A stretch of 64,000 bases of DNA from Salibacteraceae bacterium. Lineage in GTDB: Bacteria; Bacteroidota; Bacteroidia; Flavobacteriales_G; Salibacteraceae. This document shows positions 43,080-52,951 of this stretch, piece by piece; positions within the stretch are counted from its first letter, which is position 1; each line of letters starts with the position of its first letter. The notes below the pieces were generated by a model. It was not told the origin of the DNA, ran no database searches, and worked only from the letters and a program-made list of their open reading frames with translations. Made by a program: the position numbers and the translations under genes. The stretch lies in NCBI GenBank assembly GCA_018401875.1, contig JAGYJZ010000002.1:1-64000 (forward strand), in the 5' to 3' direction.

Positions 43080-45899
43080 ATGCCCAGAGATAAAAGCATT
43101 AAATCGGTCCTGATCATAGGGAGCGGCCCCATCGTTATTGGTCAAGCCTGTGAATTTGATTATTCAGGTACGCAAGCAGCAAAGTCATTGCGAGAAGAAG
43201 GAATAGAAGTGACGTTGATCAACAGCAACCCTGCCACCATCATGACCGACCCGGTCACAGCTGACCACGTTTACCTTAGACCGCTAGAGCCAAAGTACAT
43301 CCGCCAAATTCTTGAAGAACAGCCGCAAATCGATGCAGTGCTTTCGACCATGGGCGGCCAAACGGCATTAAACTTGGCCATTGAATGTGAAAAGCAAGGA
43401 CTATGGTCCGACTATAATGTGCGGATGATTGGAGTGGATATTGACGCTATTGAAATCACCGAAAACCGGGAAGCATTTAGAAAATTACTCGACCGCATAG
43501 ATATTCCCTACGCACCATCAGCCATCGCGCGATCATTTCTCGATGGAAAGGAAGTCGCTCAAAAATTTGGGTTTCCGCTGGTCATCCGTCCATCCTATAC
43601 GTTGGGTGGAACAGGAGCATCATTTGTGCACCGCAAAGAAGACTTCGATAAGCTGTTAGAACGCGGATTACACGCTTCTCCGATTCATGAAGTATTGATC
43701 GACAAAGCACTGTTTGGTTGGAAAGAATTTGAACTTGAGTTGTTGCGCGACAACAACGACAATGTCACCATTATTTGCTCAGTCGAGAACATGGATCCGA
43801 TGGGAATTCACACCGGAGACTCGATCACCGTGGCACCAGCCATGACGCTTTCTGACACGACTTTTCAGCGCATGCGCGACATGGCCATCAAATTGATGCG
43901 CTCAATTGGCGACTTTGCAGGTGGCTGTAACGTTCAATTCGCCATTAGTCCTGACGAGAAAGAAGACATCATCGCCATTGAGATCAATCCGCGTGTAAGT
44001 CGATCTTCTGCCTTGGCCTCAAAAGCTACCGGTTATCCGATCGCAAAAGTGGCTGCTAAATTGGCCATTGGTTACAATTTAGACGAATTGAAAAACCAAA
44101 TTACTGGGAATACCAGTGCGTTTTTTGAACCGACATTAGACTACGTTATCGTAAAAATTCCACGGTGGAATTTCGATAAATTCAAAGGTGCTGACCGCGA
44201 GTTAGGACTTCAAATGAAATCGGTGGGAGAAGTAATGGGCATCGGGCGCTCGTTTCAAGAAGCACTGCAAAAAGCTTGTCAATCCTTAGAAATTAGAAGA
44301 AACGGATTGGGTGCTGACGGAAAAGAATTGAAAGACCAAGACGCTATTCTGCACAGTTTAGCGCACGCCAGTTGGAACCGTTTGTTTCATATTTACGATG
44401 CCATTAAATTGGGAATTCGCTTTGATACGATCTATGATAAAACGAAGATCGACCCTTGGTTTTTGCACCAAATCGATGAACTCATCAGCATCGAGCGCGT
44501 TATTGAAGGCTTCACATTAGACAGTATACCAAAAGAATTGCTTCTCGATGCGAAGCAGCGCGGCTATGCCGACCGTCAAATTGCTCACCTGCTTCGCTGC
44601 CTCGAAAGTAAAGTACGCGAGAAACGAAAAGAATTAGGCATCAACCGAGTTTATAAAGTGGTGGATACGTGTGCGGCAGAATTCGAAGCACAAACACCTT
44701 ATTACTACTCTACGTTTGAAGGCGAAAACGAAAGCGTTCGCTCCGACAAGAAGAAAGTCATCGTTTTAGGCTCAGGTCCAAACCGTATCGGTCAGGGCAT
44801 TGAGTTCGACTATTGTTGTGTGCACGGAGTTTTGGCGGCCAAAGAATGCGGCTACGAAACCATCATGATCAATTGCAATCCTGAAACGGTTTCTACTGAC
44901 TTTGACACAGCCGATAAATTGTATTTCGAACCGGTTTTTTGGGAGCACATTTATGACATCATTGAACACGAGCAACCCGAAGGTGTGATCGTGCAATTGG
45001 GAGGTCAAACAGCACTCAAATTGGCCGAAAAACTAGACCGTTTTGGAATCAAAATTTTTGGCACAAGCTTTAATGCCTTAGACTTGGCTGAAGACCGAGG
45101 AAGATTTTCTGACACGCTAAAAAAACTCAACATACCCTATCCAAAATACGGTGCGGTTGAAACAGCTGAAGAAGCCATTGAACTTTCGCGCGTGTTGGGC
45201 TATCCACTTTTAGTAAGACCAAGCTACGTGCTGGGCGGCCAAGGCATGAAAATCGTGATCAACGAAGAAGAACTCGAAACGCACGTGATCAACATTTTCA
45301 GAGATATGCCAGACAACAACGTGTTGCTCGATCATTTCTTGGAAGGTGCCATAGAAGCCGAAGCCGATGCCATTTGCGATGGTGAAGACACTTACATTAT
45401 CGGAATAATGGAACACATCGAACCAGCAGGAATTCACTCTGGCGATTCCAGTGCAGTGCTTCCAGCCTTCGATTTGAGTGAAAAAGTGCTGAAAGACATT
45501 GAAGATTACACTAAGAAAATTGCTGTTGAGCTGGAAACTGTTGGTCTGATCAACATTCAATTTGCAATAAAAGACGAAGAAGTGTTCGTGATTGAAGCCA
45601 ATCCAAGAGCTTCTCGCACCGTGCCATTTATTGCAAAAGCCTACAGAGAACCGTATGTGAATTATGCCACCAAGGTAATGCTCGGAGAAAAGAAGGTGAA
45701 AGACTTCGACTTTAAACCTTACAAACACGGTTACGCGATCAAGTTGCCCGTTTTCTCATTCGACAAGTTTCAGAACGTATCAAAAGAACTCGGACCAGAA
45801 ATGAAATCAACCGGAGAGGCCATTTACTTCATCGAAGACCTGAAAGACGAATACTTTAAGAAAGTCTATTCAGAGCGTAACCTCTACTTATCGCGATAA
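43080..45899 (+). CDS. carB: Carbamoyl-phosphate synthase large subunit
   Basis: 939 residues. Two homologous ATP-grasp synthetase halves: first with SVLIIGSGPIVIGQACEFDYSG, IRPSYTLGGTGASF, AIEINPRVSRSSALASKATGYPIA; second with VIVLGSGPNRIGQGIEFDYCCVH, VRPSYVLGGQGMKIV and VIEANPRASRTVPFIAKA. Between them is the oligomerisation region. The chain ends soon after the second synthetase half (..YFKKVYSERNLYLSR), so the C-terminal MGS-like allosteric domain of the about 1070-residue E. coli protein is absent, as in several Bacteroidota CarB. Makes carbamoyl phosphate for pyrimidines and arginine with CarA encoded elsewhere. Confidence 0.96.
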   Translation: MPRDKSIKSVLIIGSGPIVIGQACEFDYSGTQAAKSLREEGIEVTLINSNPATIMTDPVTADHVYLRPLEPKYIRQILEEQPQIDAVLSTMGGQTALNLAIECEKQGLWSDYNVRMIGVDIDAIEITENREAFRKLLDRIDIPYAPSAIARSFLDGKEVAQKFGFPLVIRPSYTLGGTGASFVHRKEDFDKLLERGLHASPIHEVLIDKALFGWKEFELELLRDNNDNVTIICSVENMDPMGIHTGDSITVAPAMTLSDTTFQRMRDMAIKLMRSIGDFAGGCNVQFAISPDEKEDIIAIEINPRVSRSSALASKATGYPIAKVAAKLAIGYNLDELKNQITGNTSAFFEPTLDYVIVKIPRWNFDKFKGADRELGLQMKSVGEVMGIGRSFQEALQKACQSLEIRRNGLGADGKELKDQDAILHSLAHASWNRLFHIYDAIKLGIRFDTIYDKTKIDPWFLHQIDELISIERVIEGFTLDSIPKELLLDAKQRGYADRQIAHLLRCLESKVREKRKELGINRVYKVVDTCAAEFEAQTPYYYSTFEGENESVRSDKKKVIVLGSGPNRIGQGIEFDYCCVHGVLAAKECGYETIMINCNPETVSTDFDTADKLYFEPVFWEHIYDIIEHEQPEGVIVQLGGQTALKLAEKLDRFGIKIFGTSFNALDLAEDRGRFSDTLKKLNIPYPKYGAVETAEEAIELSRVLGYPLLVRPSYVLGGQGMKIVINEEELETHVINIFRDMPDNNVLLDHFLEGAIEAEADAICDGEDTYIIGIMEHIEPAGIHSGDSSAVLPAFDLSEKVLKDIEDYTKKIAVELETVGLINIQFAIKDEEVFVIEANPRASRTVPFIAKAYREPYVNYATKVMLGEKKVKDFDFKPYKHGYAIKLPVFSFDKFQNVSKELGPEMKSTGEAIYFIEDLKDEYFKKVYSERNLYLSR

Positions 45900-46157
45900 A
45901 TGGGTTTACTTAGATTTGCGGCTATTGCCTTTCTAATTTACCTGTTATTCAGGTTGATAGTAAGATTTTTACTGCCATGGCTTGCGAAATACTTCGTAAA
46001 AAAGGCAACTCAGAATCTTCAAGATCAAATGAACGCCAAAACCGAAGGTGAAAAAATATACCAAGACGAAAAGGTTGTCATTCGAAAAACAAATCAAAAA
46101 AAGTCGGGCGATTCGAAATCAACCGATGATGAATTTGTAGACTTTGAGGAAGTGTAA
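45900..46157 (+). CDS. DUF4834 small membrane protein
   Basis: 85 residues. The ATG directly follows the carB stop. One N-terminal membrane helix (LLRFAAIAFLIYLLFRLIVRFLLPWLAKYF) then a charged tail with DEKVVIRKTNQKKS and an acidic end DDEFVDFEEV, the layout of DUF4834. In Bacteroidota it often precedes YfhO-like membrane proteins, as here; the function is unknown. Confidence 0.8.
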   Translation: MGLLRFAAIAFLIYLLFRLIVRFLLPWLAKYFVKKATQNLQDQMNAKTEGEKIYQDEKVVIRKTNQKKSGDSKSTDDEFVDFEEV

Positions 46158-46238
46158 GTTTTAAGAATGATTGTCAAATCATCGCGTGTGTCCTGTCTTT
46201 TTTGATTTCTTTGTCTTCACCTAAAAAGATCATTATTC

Positions 46239-48746
46239 ATGGATTGGAAAAAAGCACTTCCGCATCTAGTTGCCGTCATCGCGATGGCTGTTGTAGCCAT
46301 CCTTTACTGTTCGCCTGTATTGCAAGGAAAAATACTTGCACAAGACGATACGATTAAAAGTATATCGCAGTCGAAAGAAAGCAAAGACTACCGCGAAGAA
46401 ACAGGCGAAGAGGCACTTTGGACAACGCGTGTATTCAGTGGAATGACCATATTCCACATCGGTTTGGTGGTTTCAACCAACGTTACTTCCTACATCAAAA
46501 GCGCACTACTCGGTTGGCTTCCTCGAACAGTAAACATCGTTTTCATCACTTTCTTAGGGTTTTATTTGCTACAGATTATCTTGGGTGTTAATCCGTGGCT
46601 CGCCCTGGCAACATCTTTGGCTTATGGCCTTTCGAGCAATTTGATCGTTTCAATTTTAGCGGGCCACAACACAAAAGTGCTTTCCATAGGTTTTCTCGCA
46701 CCGGCAGTTGGCGGGCTTATTTTAGGGCTAAACGGCAAAAAGTTTTTGGGCGCTTTCGTCACCGTGCTTTCCCTGAGTATGATGATCATTAGCAACCACT
46801 ATCAAATCATGTATTATTTCTTTCTCATCGCTTTGGCGATCGGTGCAGTATACCTTTTCTATGCCGTGAAAGAAAAAACGGTAGCCGGCTTACTGAAGAA
46901 TGTGGGATTGTTGGTGGCTGCAGGATTGGTGGCGCTGCTTCCAAACATTGGCAAAGTTTATAACACCTACGAGCACAGTGCAGAGACCATTCGCGGTAAA
47001 AAATCTGAACTCACTGTTTCCAATCAAGGCGGTGAAAACGCTGAGGGAACGGGGCTTGACCGTGATTACGCCATGCGCTGGTCATATGGACCATTGGAGA
47101 CGTTTACCCTTGTCATTCCTTCATTTATGGGTGGCGCTACAGGTGAGGCTTTGCCTGAAGGAGGCAATGTGGAAGAAAGCTTGAAGCGCTACAACCTCAG
47201 TCGACAGCAAAAAGAAGCGATCCTTGATCGTGCCCCAATGTATGTGGGTGAACAACCCTTTTTATTGGGTACAGTTTACTTTGGCGCAGGCTTCATCTTC
47301 TTATTCATTTTCGCGCTCTTTCTCTTTAAAGGCAAAACCCGTGCTTGGGTGTTATCGGTAATCGCCATTTCTTTCATCATTTCGTGGGGTCGGCATTTCG
47401 AATTTATTACTGGTTTCCTCTTCGACTATTTTCCGATGTACAACAAGTTTAGAACTCCTTCGATGGCGTTGGCCATTGCCGGACTGGCTATCCCGCTGTT
47501 TGGAGCCTTGGGTTTGCAAAAGGTGTTGAGCAATAACGTTGATCGCTTGGATTTTCAGAAAGCCTTTAAAATGGCCCTTTATGTGAGTGGTGGCATGATG
47601 GTTTTATTGCTGCTCTACGGTGTTATGAACGATTGGATTGGACCGAAAGACGCACAATACCAAACTAAAAATTCACCGTGGGGCATTGATGAAGTCTATG
47701 ATGCACTCATCGCTGACCGCAAAGGCAGGTATTTATCCGATTGGATGATCAGCACGGTGGTCATGGCGATCACCGCAGGATTGATGTGGCTCCACCAAAA
47801 AGGCAAGATGAGTATGACCGTTGCTGTAATTGTATTGGGTGTTGTTTTCACTGGTGATATGTGGCGTGTGAGCAAGCGCTACCTCGACAACGATGATTTC
47901 ATCACGCAGCGCGAGTGGGATGCGAAATTTGCACCTACACCCGCTGATAAAGCAATTCTGCAAGATAAAGACCCGCACTACCGCGTGCTCAATGCCACAC
48001 TCAATCCTTGGACAGACGGTCAAACGTGTTATTACCACGAAAATATTGGAGGACATCACGCTGCAAAATTGCGCAGGTATCAAGATTTAATTGAAAATGA
48101 ACTTTCCACACAGCTGCAAATCCTAAATAAAGGATTGATGCAAAGCGATCAACGAATTTTACTGAATCCCGATGTAGCCAAGCAAATGCCTGTCTATAAC
48201 ATGCTGAATACGAAATACTACATCATTCAAGACAACAATCCTGGCGGAGTGGCATTGAACCGAGCGGCATGCGGAAATGCATGGTTTGTGGAAGAAGTAA
48301 AACAAGTAAACAGTGCCGATGCAGAGATGTCGTCACTCGCCAATTTTGACCCTCTTAAAACGGCCATCATTCATTCTGATTTTAGCGAGCAGATTTACAC
48401 TTATCAATTTGGAAAATCGGCCGGTGCCAGTATAAAATTGGAAGAAATTACTCCGAAATACCTGAAATATTCATCGAGCAATACCACTGATGGATTGGCT
48501 GTTTTCTCTGAAGTGTATTACCCCGATGGTTGGGAAGCATACATCGATGGTGAACCAGTAGAAATTTATCGGGCGAACTATATTTTGCGCACGATGAAGG
48601 TTCCAGCAGGAAATCATACGATTGAAATGCATTTCAGACCCGCTTCCTTCCAAGCAGGAAAGAATCTATCCCTCGCTGGTTCGGTGATTTTTGCACTTTT
48701 CGCTGCAGGCATGCTATTTCTTTATTTCAAAAAACGAGAAGAATAG
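46239..48746 (+). CDS. YfhO-family large membrane protein (GT-C-like fold)
   Basis: 835 residues. About 11-13 membrane helices: one N-terminal helix (about 8-28), an extracytoplasmic stretch with DDTIKSISQSKESKDY, a block of helices at about 85-255 and 340-540, then a large soluble C-terminal domain (about 550-800) ending in a final helix. Motif ALWTTRVFSGMT and the C-terminal VFSEVYYPDGWEAYIDGEPVEIYRANYILRTMKVPAGNH are typical of YfhO-type proteins, some of which help glycosylate cell-wall or surface polymers with lipid-linked sugars. Four bases precede the glycosyltransferase gene. Confidence 0.88.
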   Translation: MDWKKALPHLVAVIAMAVVAILYCSPVLQGKILAQDDTIKSISQSKESKDYREETGEEALWTTRVFSGMTIFHIGLVVSTNVTSYIKSALLGWLPRTVNIVFITFLGFYLLQIILGVNPWLALATSLAYGLSSNLIVSILAGHNTKVLSIGFLAPAVGGLILGLNGKKFLGAFVTVLSLSMMIISNHYQIMYYFFLIALAIGAVYLFYAVKEKTVAGLLKNVGLLVAAGLVALLPNIGKVYNTYEHSAETIRGKKSELTVSNQGGENAEGTGLDRDYAMRWSYGPLETFTLVIPSFMGGATGEALPEGGNVEESLKRYNLSRQQKEAILDRAPMYVGEQPFLLGTVYFGAGFIFLFIFALFLFKGKTRAWVLSVIAISFIISWGRHFEFITGFLFDYFPMYNKFRTPSMALAIAGLAIPLFGALGLQKVLSNNVDRLDFQKAFKMALYVSGGMMVLLLLYGVMNDWIGPKDAQYQTKNSPWGIDEVYDALIADRKGRYLSDWMISTVVMAITAGLMWLHQKGKMSMTVAVIVLGVVFTGDMWRVSKRYLDNDDFITQREWDAKFAPTPADKAILQDKDPHYRVLNATLNPWTDGQTCYYHENIGGHHAAKLRRYQDLIENELSTQLQILNKGLMQSDQRILLNPDVAKQMPVYNMLNTKYYIIQDNNPGGVALNRAACGNAWFVEEVKQVNSADAEMSSLANFDPLKTAIIHSDFSEQIYTYQFGKSAGASIKLEEITPKYLKYSSSNTTDGLAVFSEVYYPDGWEAYIDGEPVEIYRANYILRTMKVPAGNHTIEMHFRPASFQAGKNLSLAGSVIFALFAAGMLFLYFKKREE

Positions 48747-48749
48747 ACT

Positions 48750-50045
48750 TTGAAAAAAGCGCTGATATTGACCTATTATTGGCCGCCAGGATCAGGTCCG
48801 GGTGTGCAGCGATGGTTGAAGTTCAGCAAGTATTTACCTCAATTTGGAATTCAGCCCACTATCATTACCGTGAAAAATGGCAGCTATCCGAGCACCGATG
48901 CTTCGCTGCTAGCTGATGTTCCTGAAGATTTAATGGTGTATCACACAGCTACGGTAGAACCTTTTGGCGTCTATAATGCCTTGAGAGGTAAAAAGGGCAA
49001 TTCAGTGGAAGTTGGTATGGGAAACTTGAAAGGAAAACCTTCGCTTCTATCCAATGTTGCGAACTATGCGCGGGCTAATTTCTTTGTTCCTGACGCACGC
49101 GTTGGGTGGAATAAGTCAGCGTATAGAAAAGCCTTTTCACTTGTTCGGTCAGAACAGTTCGACTGCGTCATTACTACGGGCCCACCGCACAGTACACATT
49201 TAGTGGGCGAAAAACTGCACCGCGAAACGGGCTTGCCATGGATTGTTGACTTGCGCGACCCTTGGACAAATATCTACTACAACGCATTTCTCAAGCGGAC
49301 AGAAAAAACCAGTAAGAAAGACAAAGCATTGGAAGACCGCGTAGTGGGTTCTGCATCGGCAGTAATTGTTGCATCGCCTGCCATGAAAGATGAATTTCAA
49401 GATCGCACGAAGCGCATCGCATTCATTCCCAATGGCTATGACGAAGAAGATTTTGCATCGATAAAAACCACTCCTCGAGATGGATTTATTTTGGCGTACA
49501 CAGGAAATTTAAAATCAAACCAAAACTGTACTTCGCTGTGGCAAGCTGTGAAAGAATTGGCTGAAGATTCAATTTTTCATTCGAAGTTTAAATTAGAAGT
49601 TACTGGCAATGTTGATGAGAACATTCATCGCGAATGGAAATCAATAGGAATAAATGATATGATTCGCGTGCAAGCGTTTGTGCCGCATCATGAATCGATT
49701 AACATCATGCATTCTTCACACATGTTGTTGCTGCCAATTCCTCAAAGTGCTCAAAACAAGGGTATCATCACTGGAAAAATTTTTGAATACCTTGCCAGCA
49801 GAAGACCGATTTTGAGTGTTGGACCAAAAGATGGCAATGCCGCTGAAATATTATCGTTCTGTGGAAAAGAACCGATGCTTAATTATACAGACAAAGAAGG
49901 GATGAAAACTGCGATTTTAGATGCATTCAATGCCTACATGAATGATCCAAAATTTACCACTTCGGGCAACGAGCATTACAAAACCTATGGACGTCTTGGC
50001 ACAACAGAACAGCTTTCGCAAACTATAAATGCCATCGCACCGTGA
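48750..50045 (+). CDS. Glycosyltransferase, GT4-like
   Basis: 431 residues from a TTG. Opening LILTYYWPPGSGPGVQRWLKFSKYLPQ is the GT4 acceptor-side glycine-rich start; VDLRDPWTN and AVIVASPAMKDEFQ follow, then RIAFIPNGYDEEDF and, in the donor half, LAYTGNLKSNQN, VQAFVPHHESINIMHSSHMLLLPIPQ and KGIITGKIFEYLASRRPILSVGP. Retaining GT-B enzyme of surface-glycan assembly; donor and acceptor unknown. Starts 4 bp after the YfhO gene and shares 4 bp (GTGA) with the formyltransferase gene. Confidence 0.9.
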   Translation: MKKALILTYYWPPGSGPGVQRWLKFSKYLPQFGIQPTIITVKNGSYPSTDASLLADVPEDLMVYHTATVEPFGVYNALRGKKGNSVEVGMGNLKGKPSLLSNVANYARANFFVPDARVGWNKSAYRKAFSLVRSEQFDCVITTGPPHSTHLVGEKLHRETGLPWIVDLRDPWTNIYYNAFLKRTEKTSKKDKALEDRVVGSASAVIVASPAMKDEFQDRTKRIAFIPNGYDEEDFASIKTTPRDGFILAYTGNLKSNQNCTSLWQAVKELAEDSIFHSKFKLEVTGNVDENIHREWKSIGINDMIRVQAFVPHHESINIMHSSHMLLLPIPQSAQNKGIITGKIFEYLASRRPILSVGPKDGNAAEILSFCGKEPMLNYTDKEGMKTAILDAFNAYMNDPKFTTSGNEHYKTYGRLGTTEQLSQTINAIAP

Positions 50046-51334
50046 GAGCATTTGTAATCGGCAGCAAAGAACTCAGTTGCGTCATCTTAGAATCGATGAT
50101 CGAATGCGGCTATGAGGTGCTTGGTGTGTACTCGAGAGACCGTGAAGAAGGAATGAAAACGTGGCATCAACTCGGCCATCGTTCACTCGAACAGCTGACG
50201 ATAGATAAAGGAATTCGTGTGTATGACGGCATGCCAGTGAATTCGAAGAAATCCATCGACCTTCTTTCATCATTGAACCTAGATGTCATCGTCTCCTGCT
50301 TTTGGAGTGAGTTGTTTCAAGAAACCATACTCAACATTCCGAAACTCGGTGTTTTTAATGTTCACACTGCGCTATTGCCAGCCAACAGAGGCTCTCGACC
50401 TGGACCATGGGCAATAATAAACGGAGACAACCAAGCCGGTGTGACCTTGCACAAAATGACCTTAGGAGTGGATGACGGCCCCATCGTTGATCAAATTTCG
50501 TTTGATATTGAGCGGAATGAAACGGCCAAGTCACTCTACGAAAAAGTCAACGCCAATGCCACTGTTTTGATGCGAAAAGCCTTGATCAAATTCAAAGAAA
50601 ACACTTACGTACTCGCGCCTCAAGACGAATCACAGGCCAGCTACCAATTGCGGGGAGAACCTTTCGGTGGACAGGTCAACTTTTTTTGGAGTGAAGATGA
50701 AATTGACCGCTTTAAGCGCGCGATGACCTTTCCTCCATTTAGGGCGTATCGTTTAAGTCCGCACCACGCAAGTAAACCCGAATTGGTCGTGTCTTTTGCG
50801 CATGCCGATGCGGAACGAGAAGGCTCCTATCAACCCTTTACCTTTTTTAACCTCAACCTTTTCAATGAAAGACTCAGTGGCGGCAATCGATGGCAGCGGA
50901 AAGCGTTGAAGACACTCATGGTTAAGGGACATCAAAACGTAGCTAGAATCACTTCAGTAGATGACTTTTCAGCATACCAACCGCTATTAGAATCATTGAA
51001 AATACGCGGGTTTTTGGGTGTGATTGGAAACTCATTTTCGTCCTTTACGGAAACCAATTTAGGACACATTCAACCCCACAGAGCAACGAATGGTATTCTG
51101 AACTTCCCGCTATTTGTGCCGGGTGTAGACTGGAAAAAAATGATCCAGAAAGCACACGAAATCACCGTAAAAAAGAATTGTCCTTTGTACTTGACGATTG
51201 ATGAGAAAGATTTGGTTGACGCGATCACGAAAGCTCAGATCGTACAAGAAGTAATAAAATTAGGCGGCCGATTGGCTAGTATTGACAACGTTTGTAAAGA
51301 ATTTGATACCGAATATGAAAACATCAGCGCTTGA
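50042..51334 (+). CDS. Formyltransferase domain fused to an unrecognised C-terminal domain
   Basis: 430 residues from a GTG. Residues 1 to about 190 are a formyl-transferase (Fmt/ArnA-like) domain with the catalytic N106-x-H108 in GVFNVHTALLP, SRPGPWAIINGD, and D144 in LGVDDGPI, so the active-site triad is intact. Such domains move a formyl group from 10-formyl-THF onto an amino sugar. Residues about 215-430 are a separate domain I do not recognise; its last part (LKIRGFLGVIGNSFSS .. GILNFPLFVPGVDW .. EVIKLGGRLASIDNV) faintly resembles the second half of NodB-type deacetylases. Overlaps the GT gene by 4 bp and the PIG-L gene by 20 bp, so it is part of this operon. Confidence 0.8.
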   Translation: MRAFVIGSKELSCVILESMIECGYEVLGVYSRDREEGMKTWHQLGHRSLEQLTIDKGIRVYDGMPVNSKKSIDLLSSLNLDVIVSCFWSELFQETILNIPKLGVFNVHTALLPANRGSRPGPWAIINGDNQAGVTLHKMTLGVDDGPIVDQISFDIERNETAKSLYEKVNANATVLMRKALIKFKENTYVLAPQDESQASYQLRGEPFGGQVNFFWSEDEIDRFKRAMTFPPFRAYRLSPHHASKPELVVSFAHADAEREGSYQPFTFFNLNLFNERLSGGNRWQRKALKTLMVKGHQNVARITSVDDFSAYQPLLESLKIRGFLGVIGNSFSSFTETNLGHIQPHRATNGILNFPLFVPGVDWKKMIQKAHEITVKKNCPLYLTIDEKDLVDAITKAQIVQEVIKLGGRLASIDNVCKEFDTEYENISA

Positions 51335-51965
51335 ATCATTTGATACTGTCTTAGTCCTCGCTCCACACACCGATGATGGTGAACTGGGCTGTGGAGGAAC
51401 CATCCACAAGCTCAAAGCACTTGGAAAAAAGGTGGTTTATGTGGCGTTTTCAACGTGCGAAGAATCTGTTCCTGAAGGTTTCCCTAAAGATATTTTATCC
51501 CAAGAAGTGCGCTCAGCCACAAAAGCGCTCGGCATACCCGAAAGTGACTTGATCATTCTTGATTATCGCGTGCGTTATTTCACGAGTCATCGGCAAGAGA
51601 TTCTCGAAGAAATGGTACGTCTAAATAAAGCGTTGAAGCCTGATTTGGTGTTTTGTCCGTCAGGTTTTGACATTCACCAAGACCACGGCACGATTCATCA
51701 AGAAGCGAAAAGAGCGTTTAAAAACACGACCATTCTTGGCTACGAGTTCATTTGGAACAACTACCAATTTGCCACGCAGTGTTTTGTGGAATTGAATGAA
51801 GAAGACATGAGCAAGAAAGTAGAAGCAATGGAATGCTACGCGTCACAGTCGAAGCGCTTATATGCAAAAGATAAGTTAATCAGAGGTGTGGCAAATTACC
51901 GAGGACTGCAAGTGCAAGTTGAGTATGCCGAAGCATTTGAGGCGATCAGAATGATTATTCGATGA
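51315..51965 (+). CDS. PIG-L/LmbE-family deacetylase
   Basis: 216 residues from the ATG at 51315; the frame opens at 51282 inside the previous gene. Zinc-site motif APHTDDGELGCGGT (His18, Asp20-Asp21; the common form is PHPDDE, and this variant is frequent in Bacteroidota) and the second His pair in HQDHGTIHQEA. Family enzymes remove the acetyl group of N-acetylglucosamine-type sugars. Next to a formyltransferase, it could expose the amine that is then formylated. Overlaps the sulfotransferase gene by 4 bp. Confidence 0.9.
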   Translation: MKTSALESFDTVLVLAPHTDDGELGCGGTIHKLKALGKKVVYVAFSTCEESVPEGFPKDILSQEVRSATKALGIPESDLIILDYRVRYFTSHRQEILEEMVRLNKALKPDLVFCPSGFDIHQDHGTIHQEAKRAFKNTTILGYEFIWNNYQFATQCFVELNEEDMSKKVEAMECYASQSKRLYAKDKLIRGVANYRGLQVQVEYAEAFEAIRMIIR

Positions 51966-52948
51966 GCGAAAACACGGAAGTCATATACATCACCGGTTCG
52001 GGGCGTTCAGGCACGAACATTTTAAAGAAAATATTCAGCCTGCATCCTGATGTGGCAACCTTGCCTTTTGAGAGTCGGTTTATGGTTGACCCAAAAGGAA
52101 TCATCGATTTTTACAACACCTTTCCCAGCATTTGGTCACCCTATTGGGTCGATTCAAAAATCAAAGAATTGGAGCATTTTCTAACTTCATTATCTTTAAA
52201 CACAGCAGAGAAAGCCGAACGAACGCGGATTGCAAAAGCCACGGACCCCATTGGATTGGGAATCACTCCCCCGCCCTATGCGGGTTGGGAATTGGATACA
52301 TGGATTCCGGGATATAGCCGCTATGTGGAAGAATTAATCAACGCCTTGATCGATTATACGTACCCCGCCATTTGGCCCGGAACCGCGGAAGGAAGGGTGA
52401 ATAATCACATGTACTTTAGCGGTAGAAAAGACAAGTCAGCACTGGCGCCAATGCTTTCTAAGTTTCTTGATCAATGCGTTCAATCGATCGTCAAGCATCA
52501 AAATAAACGCATATTGGTTGACGACAACACACACAGTCTTTTATTTGCCTCAGATGTTTTATCACTCACGCCCAATGCGAAAATGCTCCACATCGTTCGC
52601 GATCCACGTGATGTGATTTCCTCGCTGAAAAAGCAGCGTTGGGCACCGAATGAAGCAAGCGAACTTGTGGTTTGGTACCGTGAATTAATGGCCTGCTGGA
52701 CTGCCCAGAAGACCGCACTCGCGCGCGACCAATTCCTTGAAATGCGCTTCGAGGACTTCATCGGTCAGCCCCAAAAATCGTTGTCTGAAATATGTGCCTT
52801 TCTGGGGGTAACATTTCACGAGGCTATGCTGGACACTGATTTATCAAAGCACAACATCGGCAGGTACAAATCAGAATTAACGTCAGAGGAGGTTGCCCGG
52901 ATTGAAAATGAGCTTTCCCATGTTTTTTCTACCTACAATTACCTATAA
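51962..52948 (+). CDS. Sulfotransferase
   Basis: 328 residues. PAPS 5'-phosphosulfate loop YITGSGRSGTNILKKIF (8-24) and 3'-phosphate motif HIVRDPRDVISSLKKQ, then MRFEDFIGQPQKSLSEICAFLGV, the classical sulfotransferase_3 layout. Transfers sulfate from PAPS to a hydroxyl or amine of a glycan or other metabolite. Last gene of the plus-strand cluster; it is convergent with the amidotransferase gene, three bases apart. Suggests a sulfated surface polymer. Confidence 0.9.
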   Translation: MSENTEVIYITGSGRSGTNILKKIFSLHPDVATLPFESRFMVDPKGIIDFYNTFPSIWSPYWVDSKIKELEHFLTSLSLNTAEKAERTRIAKATDPIGLGITPPPYAGWELDTWIPGYSRYVEELINALIDYTYPAIWPGTAEGRVNNHMYFSGRKDKSALAPMLSKFLDQCVQSIVKHQNKRILVDDNTHSLLFASDVLSLTPNAKMLHIVRDPRDVISSLKKQRWAPNEASELVVWYRELMACWTAQKTALARDQFLEMRFEDFIGQPQKSLSEICAFLGVTFHEAMLDTDLSKHNIGRYKSELTSEEVARIENELSHVFSTYNYL

Positions 52949-52951
52949 GTA

